DNA of 64,000 nucleotides from Manduca sexta (GCF_014839805.1 NC_051119.1:1490743-1554742), one strand, 5' to 3'. Shown: positions 32,165 to 45,262, counted from the first letter of the stretch. A program made the numbers and translations. Notes: a model not told the origin generated them from the sequence alone.

Positions 32165-32352
32165 CTAGAGCTGGTAGTTGTGCATGGTGTTGGCGTAGAG
32201 GCCGTGCTTGGCGCGGGCGCGGCCGGAGTAGTGGCTGTAGGCGTCGGGCTCCAGCGCGTGCGGCCGCACCAGCAGCACGGGCTGCAGCGACAGCGACTTG
32301 CGCGACCCGCTCACCGACGTCGCGTCCGTCACGTACCCGTTGTTGATCTCGC
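32165..32352 (-). CDS. LHFPL: LHFPL-family tetraspan protein, exon 4 (terminal)
   Basis: The acceptor TTGCAG (minus strand) ends at 32353 and the stop TAG is at 32165-32167. The exon starts two bases into a Gly codon begun by exon 3 and encodes the cytoplasmic tail: GEINNGYVTDATSVSGS, a basic serine-rich stretch, LQPVLLVRPHALEPDAYSHY, and a C-terminal ANTMHNYQL. The tail is hydrophilic, with several tyrosines. The exon is much more GC-rich than its surroundings. Likely polyadenylation signals follow near 32078 and 32028. Confidence 0.88.
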
Positions 32353-34649
32353 CTGCAACACAACTCTTTATTTAACATTCATCTACTTTTGGAACTTCGC
32401 TGTTGTACATTCCTATAAATTTATTTACCATTCATCAATGTCTTAGGAAGTCAAGTGCTGTACCTACGCTTCTTATAAAAAAATATTGACAAACTTTATA
32501 AGAAGACTTGTAAAAAGGATTATTATTATAAAACTATACTTTTTTTTCTAACCTACTTATTCATAGACGTTTTTTATCTAAGGACGGAGTAAAGCTGTGC
32601 TAACAAGTCTGTTTCTCAGTGCTGACGGCATGACAGCCTTCGTAGTGAGTAGACATAGGGCTGTTGTGATTGGCTAATATTAAGATACAACAATTAGATA
32701 TAAGTTTTACTTAGCTATTGGATTGAAAATAGATTACAAGTTAATCCATGACGTAATGTATCTATCTGTATCTTTTACTTCTCAAATAACCAAATTACAG
32801 ACATCTTGGCAAACTTTCGTATTCATGACCGCTTTCAAGTAACGATCGTAATCTTTATCATCGATCTGATCCTAAGAACAAGCCAATCAGATTAAGCCTT
32901 TTGCAAACATGTCAAAATAAACTGCCATGATTGGTCCATTTTTGAAGTAGATCGGAAAACAAGATAGGATCTTTAATTTAAAACGACGGTTAAAATATAA
33001 AACATTTATAAGTAGATAATACGTATAGCAACTGCTAAATCAAACTTATTTCACTTTTAAATTCAAATAAAATATTTCTGAGAAAATATTACAACAGGAG
33101 GTATTTTTTATAATCAAAGTGATTCGTCCGTCGCCCGTATTTGTTTTTATTTTTATAGACAACATAAAAATATAAGAAAAGCGTATCTAGGTTGAGGTAA
33201 TAAACAAAACCGGTATATTCTCATTTCAAACTGGATTACATACACAATGTTTGTAAATGCGGTCATAAAATATATCATAAATATAAATAGCAACATTAAG
33301 AAGATATTTCTTGTTTAATTCTACACATTTAAATGACGAGACGAGTTACTTGTTGCTTAAAGCAAAAGTAACTTGCCCGTAAACTACTGTTTCTTACCAA
33401 TTAGCAACACTAACAAGATCTTTGAAGTTTGAATTACAAAGTGCTCCACGAAAGGCAGTTGATGCTCTTACAACCACATAGAAATAATACAGAAATAAAT
33501 CTTCACATCGATTGCAAAAATAACCCCTACATAAGATTGGTTTTTTCCATTACAATATAGTATTGTGACATTTCATAAATACTTCAGATATGTTTATTTT
33601 CAGGCTCAATGTATACATAGATAGATCTCCAGATAGTGATCAGGATCGTTTACACATACAAACGCATTCACACTTTTATCTTTGTAGGCGGAAACGCCAC
33701 ATTCTGCCGCGTGTATTCCGTCCCGTGATATGATGAGGCGAGCCTATTGCCATATAGGGCAGAAATTCAAGATTCCGGTCTAATACTAATTTAAAAAACA
33801 TATCACTTTGCCCCAACCGGCGATCAAATCCAAGACCTCCACCGAAGCAGGCAGAATTGTTTATTGTTATTCAACTTGTATATTGGACATTAGTCCATTA
33901 GTCAACCATAGTATCAACTAGTATCATAGTAGCGAGACTCTATCCTTTGCCGGCCACACATACTTGAACACCACACTCTACAGCAACTCTTATCACTGAT
34001 CTATCTATATATATAAAAATGAATCCCTATTTCCCTTGGTCACGGTCACACGTGAACGGCTGGACCGATATCACTATTTATTTTTGTTGTGTTTGTTATT
34101 GTCAGGAGAAGGCTCTTATGAAAGAAAAAAATCAACAAATTGCGCGGAATATTTGAAAATTTAAGAAAACTTAACGAAAATATTAATTTTATATACTTAA
34201 CTGTCAATTGTTTGAAATAACTGTCAGCGGTGGACAGAATGCGCGCTGCAAATTCATAGTTAAGACGGGACAACGTCTGTCGGATCAACTAGTATTACAA
34301 TAAAACATAGGAAAAAAAAATCTACCATAACATCCATTATCTAAAACATCTCAAACCGGAACACATACATACAGTGTATGTATGTCGCGTGACACTTTCC
34401 CTCACGACCGGCAGATGTCACTACACGTTAATATGCTAAGATGTACCGGAGACCGCATTCCGGTTCTTGAAGACTTGGATACGCGGCCACGATGTGGGGT
34501 CACACGTAATAGGACATTAATGTCATGTGATTAGAATGTCGCGTGTTGCTGAGGTTGCATGGCTTATGGATGATAGACAAATATGAATATATGAAGAGTG
34601 GAAATTCGATTTTTATAAAGCAGACGATATTTTATATTCGCATATTATG

Positions 34650-34795
34650 TTTTTTTTATTCCTTTGAATGACCAGGCGAGCTTGCCGTTCGTCTGATGGC
34701 AAGCGATGTGACCGCCCATAAACAGTAGAAACACCATCCAACTTGAATTACAAATTATTGTTTGGTATTCCACTGCGCTAGCCATTCTAAGACAT
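34650..34795 (-). repeat. SINE-like repeat, family B
   Basis: A T run is followed by CGAGCTTGCCGTTCGTCTGA, TGGCAAGCGATGTGACC and GCCCATAAACAGTAGAAACA. Reverse-orientation copies share the core CTTACCATCAGGC and an A-rich tail. Confidence 0.6.
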
Positions 34796-35692
34796 GAGAT
34801 GTCAAGGCTTATTATGTCTAGTAATTACACTAGCTACAATGTCCTTATGTCTATTGTTAGGTTAGGTCGCCCATTATAACGGCATGGGACTTAATGGAAG
34901 GGAAGTGTGTGCGTGTAATTGTTAGGTAAATATGAAATTCATTAATATTAATATGGGTGTTGTGCGATTTTAGGCGACATTCTGAAGTTGGGGTAGTGGG
35001 AGAAGACAAAACTAAAATTTAATCCGCACATAGACGTAGGCTGATAGGGTTAGGATTCAACTATCTTTTATTAAGTAAATTTTTTTTAAGTACTTGTGTT
35101 GTCTCATTGAGATTACCTATAAGCTATATGAAATGTCATTTTTGACGCCCTCCCCCCTAGATTTATAGATCAAAATTTGCGATATTCCGACAGCTGAATA
35201 CGATAAGCGGTAATTAGTTACAACAAACTGTATAGCTCTTTACCGTGCGTGGTTTCAACAAAAATCGTTATCGAAGGCGGTGCTAAAATTACTGTAAGTT
35301 TTCTACTTTAAAAATGACCGACATTTTCTGCCATTGGATTTTTTGTGTTAGGGCTCGCTACATCACATCGTTTATGAATTGATATAAAGATTATTTTAAA
35401 CCCACTTAAGAGTAGTAGGACCTTCAAGGTGTGACGGCAGATGACACCCAAGGAGTGAAACTAAATCCACACAAACAGACCGGAACAGTATTGTGTAATA
35501 ACAATATACTGCGTGTCGAGTAGGAGTGGCCTGGGAACACTGACCGCAAGAATATAGACTTCTTTGGTAGGCTAGATAGTCACGCGTCTGTCTTCACGGA
35601 ATCCTTTTTTCAGAGTTAAAATCCTAACTTAGTCAGTCCGCTACATGTCAGTAAAAAGTATAGCTTATATCTCATACATACATACACTCATA

Positions 35693-35825
35693 CACTCAGT
35701 CCGCCTTGTAACCATGAAGGCAGTAAAGTTTTCGAAACGTCGGGAGAATGTGAAAAACCAAGATAAAATCAGAAAGCTATATTTCGAAGTCTTACATTCG
35801 CGTAAACATAAGAAATCATTATACA
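35693..35825 (+). repeat. Repeat family D (TTCGAAACGTCGGGAG core)
   Basis: Starts CTCAGTCCGCC, has ACCATGAAGGCAGTAAAG and TTCGAAACGTCGGGAG, and ends with TTACATTCGCGTAAACATAA. Related copies are at 37725, 49720, 55555, 58868 and 59402. Confidence 0.6.
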
Positions 35826-36005
35826 CTCATGCTTTTATCAATGAAAGCGTAGGCAGGGGTGAAGTGCACTCACTTTTCACTGCGTGTATTCGAACCCGCG
35901 AACGTCCTAACGCCATATCGGTATGATGCTGAAACTACTATAAAGTCTTTTCGATGCTATCGCCATAGGATATTTAAACTAATATATACATTACATAAGG
36001 TGTAA

Positions 36006-36153
36006 ATCCCGCCCTAGTTGCCCTGTGAGATCAGCCTGTGTATATCCAGTTAAAACAAGCTGGTATTATTGTGTGTACTGGCAAGAGGTAATCATCTCTA
36101 TCAGTCGACACTCCATCCTCATTCCGTTTACCATCAGGTGCAGTGGGGTCAGG
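36006..36153 (+). repeat. GTCGAC-hairpin repeat (family A), partial
   Basis: Contains GATCAGCCTGTGTATATCC, GGTAATCATCTCTATCAGTC and TTACCATCAGGTGCAGTGGG, the right part of the family described at 41846-42066. Confidence 0.6.
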
Positions 36154-36482
36154 GACGGCTGTGGACGAAGGCTTAGATACTTCCGTCAGAGGAAGCCCAC
36201 AGTCGTCCCTAATGCGCCGAAGAAGGCCACCGCGGAGTTTTAGCTAGTAGGCCGTGCATTGGTAAGTTGTACACAGGGTTAGGGACTCGGCCCGGCGGTC
36301 GCCCGAAAGTCGTCATCAAATCCGGGCGGCTCAACGCCGGGCCGTAAGGCACGGTTACCCCAGCATAACCGCTCAGTCGCCCCCCACGAAGGCTGGGCGG
36401 TAGTAATAAGGTACTTTCTCCGCGACACAAAAAAAGGTGCAGTTGAGTCATATTCCCGTGCCCGTATTCAAACAGTAGTTAC

Positions 36483-36629
36483 CTTTGTAGAGCGAGGGCG
36501 GCGGGTAGCCGGTGTCGGGCTGCAGGCGCACGTGGCGGGTGGCGAGGATGAAGGCCAGCGCCGCCAGCACGATGCCGTCCAGGCAGCCGATCACCGCCAG
36601 CAGGTACGCCCAGCGGATGTGGCAGCGAC
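36483..36629 (-). CDS. LHFPL: LHFPL-family tetraspan protein, exon 3
   Basis: On the minus strand the acceptor GTTGCAG precedes 36629 and the donor GTAACT follows 36483. The 147-bp exon continues the Gly codon from exon 2 and encodes RCHIRWAYLLAVIGCLDG, then a hydrophobic IVLAALAFILATRH (the fourth membrane segment), then LQPDTGYPPPSLYK. The CHIRWAY start corresponds to the family's C-x-x-GW(A/T)Y block at the entrance of the last membrane helix. Confidence 0.9.
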
Positions 36630-37479
36630 CTGCAACGGGCAGGCGACGGATGATAAATAAATTCAAGTAGATGGGATTTTTTTTGTTTTTTTTTTTTTAT
36701 TATTATACACAAAACAGATTAAAAATATACATAAAATTATACAGTTTTAATCTAGATTGTATTCTAAAAATACGTGTACACAGAAAACTAAAATGATTTA
36801 GACGCTAAATTTATACAAAATAAAGTGAGCAAAATTAAATTACAATTGACCGTATACAAAGTACAGACTACAAAAGATTTTTTTATGTTGTATTGATTTG
36901 CTTCTATTTTCCATTTAATTCAGTGGATGCTATTTAGTGGTGATTTTTGTTTCTATATCTTTTATATTATCTGCCAGCTTTTGCTAGCATCGGTGAAAAA
37001 TGCATTCAATTTCATGCAATAGTTTTTGTGTTCTCGTTGGTGTGATTCCTGTTGCTCTAATAAAGACCCTCTCGTAAATATTTTTTTTTAATACATATGT
37101 ATAATTTATATAATATGTAAAGATAAGCAATTTGTTGTACTCAATTTATAAATATTACTTATACAGCTTAATTTTGTTATTGTTACCGCACCTAAATATA
37201 AGAATGATAAAATATTTCAAATGGCATCAATCCATGTTGATATCGTATCGAGAAAATCGTATTTGGAACCACAATTGTCGCCCAACCTGGGATTCGAACC
37301 CAGAACCGTCCTCAATCCATCATTCAGTAGTCATTCTTGCGTCTTTAGTAGCAATGTTCTGATCTTTAGATATTAAAAGGTATGTAATATGTTAATTTAA
37401 GAGAAGTCATGTGAATGTCAATATCTTAATCATCCTCTCCATGAAATATTGTATACGTATTATAGTAAATGTGTCGCAC

Positions 37480-37578
37480 CTATGTTGTACTGGTCCGCAG
37501 TGGGCCCGCAAGTCTCCTGCACGGCCGTCTCGTTCCAGCCTGCAGGGTACACCGCCACGCCGGCCACCATACATGCCG
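37480..37578 (-). CDS. LHFPL: LHFPL-family tetraspan protein, exon 2
   Basis: The acceptor TTTCCAG precedes 37578 and the donor GTGCGA follows 37480 on the minus strand. The 99-bp exon completes an Ala codon from exon 1 and encodes ACMVAGVAVYPAGWNETAVQ and ETCGPTADQYNI. The P-x-GW and CG motifs in the second extracellular loop are characteristic of LHFPL proteins. Phases match exons 1 and 3 exactly. Confidence 0.9.
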   Translation of the reverse strand, partial: RHVWWPAWRCTLQAGTRRPCRRLAGPLRTSTT

Positions 37579-37724
37579 CTGGAAACAACAACAAATATTC
37601 TCAAAACTTTTGTGGAAGTAAAGTTTGTAGTAGGTATAATGATTTCTTTGTTTACGCGAATGTATAATTGTTGTATAATTGTAAAATGTAGGTAGATATT
37701 GAAACTGACTTTTCGGATGACCAA

Positions 37725-37850
37725 CACCTCAGTCCGCCCCGTGATAACGAAGGCTGCAGTCTTTTAAAACGTAGGGGAAAATTATGACATAAAAGATTGG
37801 GATAAAATCCGTAAAAATAGTTTTATTATAACGTTTTTTGTAGGCATTTA
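37725..37850 (+). repeat. Repeat family D copy
   Basis: CTCAGTCCGCCCCGTGATAA, GAAGGCTGCAGTCTTTTAAAAC, then GGGATAAAATCCGTAAAAAT. It is a diverged copy of the family seen at 35693. Confidence 0.55.
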
Positions 37851-38639
37851 GTGCCTTGACGTCTAAAATTAATTTGAAGTAATTAAGACTCAAAAGTATT
37901 AAACAATGTACGATAGATTTTAAATGTAATAAAAGTAACGTAATACGAAAGATACTGATTACCCGATCGTAGATGCATTGTGCCCAAAATATCTTATGTG
38001 TAGGTTGTCGTTAATAAGTTTTTTTAATCGAAATACAAACACATTTCAATGCTAAGATAAAATGGACTTATAAAAACAATTCGAAATGAAAGTACCTTAT
38101 TGGCTGTGCGAGTTAACGTTCCTTTGCCTTCTGCGCGGGAAAATTAATCGACCATAAGAGATATTAAACTATAATTATAGATACAATAGCGTTAAAATTA
38201 ATGTAAAATTGAATTAAGACTATTTTACATAATCTATAGTTATGCTTGAACCATAAACAAAGAGAAATCGCAATTAAGTTTGCTTTCATTGCAGGCGACG
38301 GAGCGTGGCTCAACGACCGCCACTTTCATTGCTTTTGCATACGATATCTTACTTTCTTAGAAAATATTAAGTTTCTTAGATATATGAGGAAATTAGATCT
38401 AGTTTTCCCGCCTGAGATTGTGTGCAATGGAAAAACTGAAGGATCATTGTCGTATTGTAAATGTGCATGTCGAATAGAAATATTATGAATATAGAATACA
38501 TTAATGGAATATTAAGGGTATTATTATTATTAATGTTGCATGATATTGATAACATGGTGCAATGTAAATAGAAACGATGTGCTCAACATAAATAAAAATG
38601 TTTTATGTTTTTTATTATTAATGGCTGATGACATTCATT

Positions 38640-38745
38640 ATAATAAAATCAGCTCTATACTGGGCACGGACCTCTTCTACTAATAGGCTTTTAGGTCTTG
38701 TTTGGGCAAACTTCACATACCTTCAAAATCTCCATATCGATTAGT
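38640..38745 (-). repeat. tRNA-derived SINE remnant
   Basis: Shares TACTGGGCACGGACCTCTTC, TACTAATAGGC and AACTTCACATACCTTC with the 3' part of the SINE at 52780-53095. Confidence 0.5.
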
Positions 38746-39696
38746 TCATAAATATTTAATCCACTGATATAGCATAAAGATTACTACAAGATGTTCCTTT
38801 TACTTTTTAGGCGTTTAAAGTAATCGACGGATTAATAAATTTGTTACTCTAATTAACAAAAGATCTTGTTACTATCATTTTAAAACTTTGGTTACAATCG
38901 AACATTACTTCATTAACAGTACGCGTAGTTGTTCCTCTCGTATCCTTGGGCCAGTCACTCGACAAAGGCTTCTCACGTAAGCGCTGTCGTAAGTCGGAAC
39001 GTGTTAAATATTATAGCTATTTTAAACTCTTGATGCAAGTTTGAAGATAAAAATTTAGACAGAACGGTTTCAAAATTTATGTTTCAGAAATGTAGATGTA
39101 CCGCCAATTTAAGTAATTTGACTAGAAATAAACACAGAAACCGCTACAGTTTTAAATGATATTTGGCTCACAAACAATATCCTAGATTACAATTTGTTGT
39201 GATTGGCCAAATATTCTGGATTAAGATATTGGATACTTTAAATCCCTGATACGACAATGTCAATATTAAATTACTAAATAAAGGTTAGTTAGTTAACAGT
39301 TGGTTTAACAAAATTGATTAGTTGTCAATTTATTTCAAACTTTCAACTGGTAACCATATTAGGAATCTCTTTAAACTAAGAGAAGTTGAGAACATGAAAA
39401 TAAAACTAATAAAGTCAGTTCATAACTCTAATGTAACAGTTTGGCTGGGTTCATGCTAAGCGTGTAATTTTGAGCAGTTGCGCGTTGCGTAAACCCGGCT
39501 CGCTTTCTTCAGACCAATGTAATTGCAGTCTTTTACTCATAAGTTGCTTTTAATGTAAGACGTAAAATGCTCTTAAAAATAAACGACAAATAGACGAATC
39601 ACTGACGTTAAGCACCATGACGGTAAGCAATAGTAGAATAACTTTCGTTTTTTTTTGTATAGCCACGGCGAAGTTACTCCACTAAAGCTGATGGTT

Positions 39697-39895
39697 TGTA
39701 GAGTGGAGTACAATAGAATGTCGACTGACGAGAGATGATTACCCCTTAGCAGTCGACACAATTATGTCTGTTGGAGCCGGATATACACAAGCTGATCCTG
39801 GAACGCGACACTTACGTGGGCCACTATGGCGGGTTTTAACATCTTGTATACGATGGTCACTATCCGGATATAAAATATATCCTACCGGCAATAGA
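39697..39895 (-). repeat. GTCGAC-hairpin repeat (family A)
   Basis: The minus-strand copy has GTGGAGTACAATAGAATGTC, GTCGACTG...CAGTCGAC arms, GCCACTATGGCGGGTTTTAA and TATAAAATATATCCTACCGG. Confidence 0.75.
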
Positions 39896-40282
39896 AATAA
39901 CTTCATGCACTGTGATCACAGAGACTTACACAAGGATAAACATGCATGTAAGGACAGCTAGTCGCCCGAATATATTACTATAGTAAATCTCTTTTTCATG
40001 ACATTTCGCAACCCGCATTTTAATCACGCACATTCTAATTGAGACGCACTATAAAAGAAGATAGTGTTATCTTGTTCATCTTGATATGTGATGAAACAGT
40101 TGCCGACAGCGTCCAGCTTATCTCGAGATTACGTGATTCCGCGGGACAACGTGATTATGACAGATTTTACACTTCATTATTGTATCACGCGAACAGAACT
40201 AAGTCGTAACATAAGTTTATGCACGGAAGTAAGTCTATGTTTTATATGAATTATGCATTAATCTATCATTTATACAAATTAT

Positions 40283-40345
40283 GAGCTTGCCGTTCGTCTG
40301 ATGGTAAGCAATACGATAGGCCATAAACAGTAGCAACACAATACA
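40283..40345 (-). repeat. SINE-like repeat, family B fragment
   Basis: GAGCTTGCCGTTCGTCTGAT and GCCATAAACAGTAGCAACAC match the family core. Confidence 0.5.
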
Positions 40346-41845
40346 AAACTTTGAATTGAAATTGAAACATCGATTTTACTGCGTGCGTCACCACGAAAAA
40401 TAAGATGCTAATTCGCAATAATTGGCTTTGATATTACCCTTTAAGCACCGCTAACAATTAAAATTCCACTCAAACTGAGTCGCGAATACAACTAGTGTTC
40501 AATTCAATGTATTTCGACATATCAAACTGGGGCACGCACGCCGAAACTAGCGCTAAAACAATAATACAACTAGATTTTTTTGCGGACTATGTTACATTGT
40601 TTTAGTAAGGAAATCGGGTAACCGGATCACCTAAGTACTGGGCTACGTAAGTACCATATCGATCCATAAAGGATAAACATAAAAGGATCATAATATCCTG
40701 AGACATCCCTACATATACGGTACACTTTTTACACAGGTATATTTTTACAGATTTCTGCCCGTCCCACCGGTCCAAACCGTCGTACTGACTAAAACCTCAC
40801 CATTTTATATTCCTCATATTGAAGGGCGAGGATGCGCATGTGCATACAACCGCAAGCCTAGTTGGAATCAACTCTTGCGCAATCATTATGTCTTTATGTA
40901 TAGAGTAAATTTTATATTTAATTGCTCAATTTATCACATGTTTAAAACCAAATGATGTATCTTCTGCCCCAATACCCTAAATACCGATGAATGACACTTC
41001 ACATGCAAAATATTTTCCTCGACAGCATTGTGTAAGAAAAATGAAGCAACAGCAAATGTCAGCTTACGTAAAATATACAAGCCAAGCTATATAATATAAG
41101 TATAATTATGTACGTGGCGCATTTAAATTACTTATTTAACCTGTCACGGGTCATCTGACACCTAATAGTCCCTGAAGCCCCCGAAGTAATTCTAGTGCGC
41201 TCGGGCTGCACATCGAATGCATGCTCCTGCACCACATTTGCTGCGGCCCTAGGCACACAGATAAGTGTGTATACCTCATGGTTGTAATTACACATTGAGG
41301 CTTATGAGGGCTCGCGAACATTACCTGGTCTTCTACCTTCCGCCCATCCTAAGAGGGATCCTTTTCGTACCCCACACTTCCCTTCCCCAAATATCCCCTC
41401 CAAACTTTTCTTCAGACTCTTGCCAATTTCACCAATATATTCCTAGAGGTTTAACTTAAAATATATACTCCATGTTATTCCGACAAAATAAAAAGCGGGA
41501 CTTTTAAACTAAAAAAACATTCACGTGGTCGAAGCTGCGAGCAAAACTCTAGTAGTATATGGTGTATGAGTGAAACATGAGTCTTCCAAATTATAAGCTG
41601 TAGAAAGCGGCGACTAATCACTTAGTTTCGCACTCTCATGTAATGCTGTAATGGAGCCCGTTAACCGGAAAAACTAATTTCTATGCCACGGCACTTACGT
41701 AAATAAGAAATTCTTAATATCCATTACGTGTTTAAAAATTCGTACATATTTATGACATAAGTTCACGCTTGTATCTTCACAAGGCACGCTGTGAAAGAAA
41801 TGTGGCCACCGAACTTATTTTCGTCTAATAAAATTCCTCTTGCTT

Positions 41846-42066
41846 CTGCTGGTGGTAGGATATATTTTATATCCGCCAAGTTAGCGACCACCGCACACAA
41901 GATATTAAAGCCCGCTTTAGTGGCCTACATAAGTATGTCACGTTACGGGATCAGCCTGTGTATATCCGGTTCCAAAAGACATAATTGTGTCGACTGCCGA
42001 GGGGTAATCATCTCTAGTCAGTCGACATTCTATTGGACTCCACTCCACTTACCATCAGGTGCAGTG
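41846..42066 (+). repeat. GTCGAC-hairpin repeat (family A), well-preserved copy
   Basis: Starts GCTGGTGGTAGGATATATTT, passes CACACAAGATATTAAAGCCC and GATCAGCCTGTGTATATCCG, then GTCGACTGCCGAGGGGTAAT, CAGTCGACATTC, and ends CTTACCATCAGGTGCAGTG. The 8-bp GTCGACTG/CAGTCGAC arms can form a stem. Six copies occur in the window in both orientations. Confidence 0.75.
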
Positions 42067-42310
42067 TATAAAATAAAAACTCCGTAGAGTAGAATGTAAA
42101 ACTAATAATAACAGACTACATTTTCTTTTAATAATGCAGTAATGCAAAGAGGCATATCTAATAAAAGATAATTATCTATTCAAAACCCATTTATTTCTGA
42201 TATTGAACAATGAATCGCATCAATTTCATACCATTCGTGCGGTACCACTATAAACACCAACTTCAAATTAACAAAACAATAATTGAACGACGAGAATTTA
42301 ATGTATTTAT

Positions 42311-43838
42311 TTATCCAGCCGCAAACTCCTCAGGAGAAGGCATGTGCGCTCTTACCCTCGCGCACCGATCCTCGTCTATATTCAGGCTCTTCCTTTTGCA
42401 AGCGATCTGCTTCTCCAAATCTCCTCTGTACTTCATCAGCTCTGACCTCACGGTTTCTGCCTGTCGCATCTTGTCTGCCAGCGACTCGCTCGTTTCTCGT
42501 ATAAACTTGGACTCCCCCATCAAGCCATACTGAGCTTGGTCCTGCAATTCTCAACGCCCGGTCGTTCATAATTCCTCGTATGAAGCCTGGTCATCACTAA
42601 TTTGTTCCGATCGTCAACTTTCCGCAACGATTCTTTGAGGTAGTCAATCAGGTTCTCAATATCTGCTATCTTTTTGAGATTGTCTTTTAAGGTTTCTTCT
42701 AGTTTTTCGCACAATTCTTCTGTCGCAGCGACGGTTTCTGCTAAAGCGGCGTTCGTTCGATCAGCTTGGGTTTTCATGTCCTGCCCTCCTTTGGTGATAA
42801 TTGCCATCAAGTCTCCGCGCAGCTCAACCGACTTCTTCCTGACGTCCTCGCAGTTCCTAATACTCTCACTGCAAAAATGTTCCCAATATTGCTGATTGAC
42901 GGCGTTCTCAGGCCACCTGGCCACTCCTGGATGCCATAGAACCAAATTGGAAACTGGCGTAAGACTTAAATTTTGTTTGTCTAATTTTAGAGAAACCATT
43001 TTATCGCTCCAATCAAATTCTAAACTCGATTTGGCCGCTTTATTCATTGCCATTTGCTCCTCGACTTTCGCCAAAGTATTCAGAAATACTCGTCTTATCT
43101 CACCAACGATGGCTACTTCTTTGATCAACTCCTGTTCCGCGTCATCTCTTACCAAATCTGGCTCATATCTATTCGTCCGCATTTCTAGACATTCTCTAGA
43201 TATTGCTTCAGGCAGCATGAGGATTCTGCAGGCGCCTTTTAGTCTAGCTCTGTCCTCATCCAGGGTATTGATCTCCTCCGCGATAGCTTTAAGAGTCTTT
43301 TCGACTTCCTTCTTCCAATGCGCCAAATCTTTTACTCTTTGATCCATCTTTTCGTTGGTATCAACTTGCTTCTCATCCATAGCTTTGAAGGCATTCTCGA
43401 TATCACGTTTGGTGTTGATCTCTAAAGCCTTAGCTTTGTCAGTGGCTCGCGGAGTCAGAACGTATTCATTGAATTTTCTCCATTCACCAGTGGAGTATCT
43501 TGTGATTGAATACTTATCGACTACAGGTCTCACGCCAGTCATGCCAGCCTGAGGGTCCAATCCAAATGGCCTGCTGCCCAGGGACCTATAGGACCCATTC
43601 CTAGGATGTCACCACTAGTGCTATCTGTAGGTTGTGGAAGATACCTTGGTGGAGCTCCCGGAGGATAGACCTTCTTCTCTGGAGGCTGTATAAGTCCTGG
43701 GACGTAGGGCGATGCATAGGGATTCTCGGGACCTCGTGACATACCCGCTTGTAAATAACTCTTTTCTTCCTGATCTGCTTCTTTTATTCCCGGACATATG
43801 TTAGGACACGTCTCCATATTTGAACCTCCTGTAGCCAT
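42311..43838 (-). pseudogene. Tektin paralog with two single-base frameshifts
   Basis: Intronless, about 509 codons if read through. The ATG at 43838 gives METCPNICPGIKEAD, and the stop TAA is at 42311-42313. The coiled-coil tektin body includes RPVVDKYSITRYSTGEWRKF, ARLKGACRILMLPEAISREC, AEQELIKEV, EEQMAMNKAAK and QADRTNAALAETVA, and the signature nonapeptide region reads RPGVENCR. Frame is lost near 43550 (just after HLDWT) and near 42538 (directly after the nonapeptide Cys-Arg). Each fits a one-base loss. Tektins form filaments inside the doublet microtubules of cilia and sperm tails. No other damage is visible, so assembly error is as likely as a true pseudogene. Confidence 0.88.
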
Positions 43839-44835
43839 TTTGACGAGAATTTGTTAAATAATATGGTATTAAATAACAATATAAAATAGTATGGTGATAA
43901 AATATAGACAAGTAAAAATAAAATGTCAATTTGATATTTAAAATAATCATAAAATAGGTTCTAATTCAGTAATTAGATCTACTTGGTATTTAATTTGTAT
44001 GCTCCGTACCCAGTGACGACGCTGTGTTTACCCATGCTTTTTTAAAATTACTTTTTTAATATTACTGCGGATTTAAAGCACGGTGATTTTTTTTAGACCT
44101 TCGTTGAGCCTCACTTCAGTTTTATCGAAATGCCATTGTTTTACTGGTTTATAGGAATCGCTCAAGTATAATATAATGGCAACGCCAACGGCCATATACT
44201 TTTACGACTACCTCAACCTCCATAATTATTTAGCAAATAAAAACCAGATCAGATCTGATGGGAAGCTCATTGAAACAGAGGTCATCGCATTCTGGTTCTC
44301 ACGCGCGTGGGATACATTGTTTAGTATCAGATCTTTTTGCAACATGATTGGCACCTTCCTGTTGGGTTCCTGTTATATCCGCTCGCTTCTTGAGAATTAG
44401 CTGTGTTAAGTAACAAAGTCGTAAAAAGTGTGGTATCACGACTATCATGCACCATATCCTGGTGTATTGATGGATTAGGGTTCCTTACTTTTTAAATCAT
44501 TATTCCGTAGCTAATTAATTATAAAACCACTTAATTATCTTCAGGCGTGGCAAGGACTATTTTTTAAAATTTAGAGGTAACAAGTTAACATTTGTTGATG
44601 ACTTGAGAACCCCTTTTAGTAACAATTTTTTCTTTTCTATAAAGACTTAATGGAGCGAGCGTATTTCCGACCTATTCTCTTAATATTCGACGTTTCCTTT
44701 GTCATTGATGTTATGAACGGCCAGAACTTATCTCCAGATCACCTATTTGCCATTTGCTAGTTAAAAACGCATATCCAGTACACCAGGATTGTTGTTTTAA
44801 AAAACAAAGACCAAACATGTCCCTTTACCTTATAA

Positions 44836-44935
44836 TTGATTGACGAGATGAGTTAGCCGCTTGCCTGATGGAAGTCACGACTATCCAAAAACTGTAGCAA
44901 TACTCAATCCGGGTTGTAAATTATAAAATTTTGCG
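44836..44935 (-). repeat. SINE-like repeat, family B, diverged
   Basis: GACGAGATGAGTTAGCCGCT, TGCCTGATGG, AACTGTAGCAATAC and an ACTCAATCC-type end, in the order of the copy at 34650. Confidence 0.4.
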
Positions 44936-45054
44936 TGGTACTGATCTAATCACTCTGTGATATAAGATGTTGAGTCTCATAATGCCCAGTACTTATATTA
45001 GCCATAATGACTTTCAAATCGAAAACAGTATTTTTTTTCTTTTTAAACGGGCAT

Positions 45055-45262
45055 GGCATAGTGGAGTGGGGTCCAATAGAATGTCGACTGACGAGAGATG
45101 ATTACCCCTGGGCAGTCGACACAATTATGCCGGCCTGTTTGAACCGGATGTACACAGTCCGATCCCGGAATGCGACACTAACGTAGGCCACTATGGCGGG
45201 TTTTAACTCCTCGTGTATGGTCGCTATCCGAGCAGATATAAAATATACCCTATCACCAGAAA
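45055..45262 (-). repeat. GTCGAC-hairpin repeat (family A)
   Basis: GTGGAGTGGGGTCCAATAGA, GTCGACTG and CAGTCGACACAATTATGCCG, GGCCACTATGGCGGGTTTTA and AAATATACCCTATCACCAG. Confidence 0.75.

Larger units (their letters stand above)
32353..36482 (-). other. LHFPL intron 3 (4.1 kb) with interspersed repeats
   Basis: No coding exon seen inside. It holds a SINE-like copy at 34650-34795, a TTCGAAACGTCGGGAG repeat at 35693-35825, a GTCGAC-hairpin repeat at 36006-36153 and a GC-rich repeat fragment at 36154-36440 that includes a stem of AGGGACGGCTGTGG with CCCACAGTCGTCCCT. Confidence 0.6.
37579..42310 (-). other. Part of LHFPL intron 1, no gene seen
   Basis: Contains repeats at 37725-37850, 38640-38745, 39697-39895, 40283-40345 and 41846-42066. 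Other stretches hold only AT-rich DNA. Confidence 0.5.

Noticed and set aside
32033..32446. A plus-strand frame rich in Gly/Val/Arg
   Set aside because: It is antisense to LHFPL exon 4, whose minus-strand frame has matching splice phase and a sensible C-terminus.
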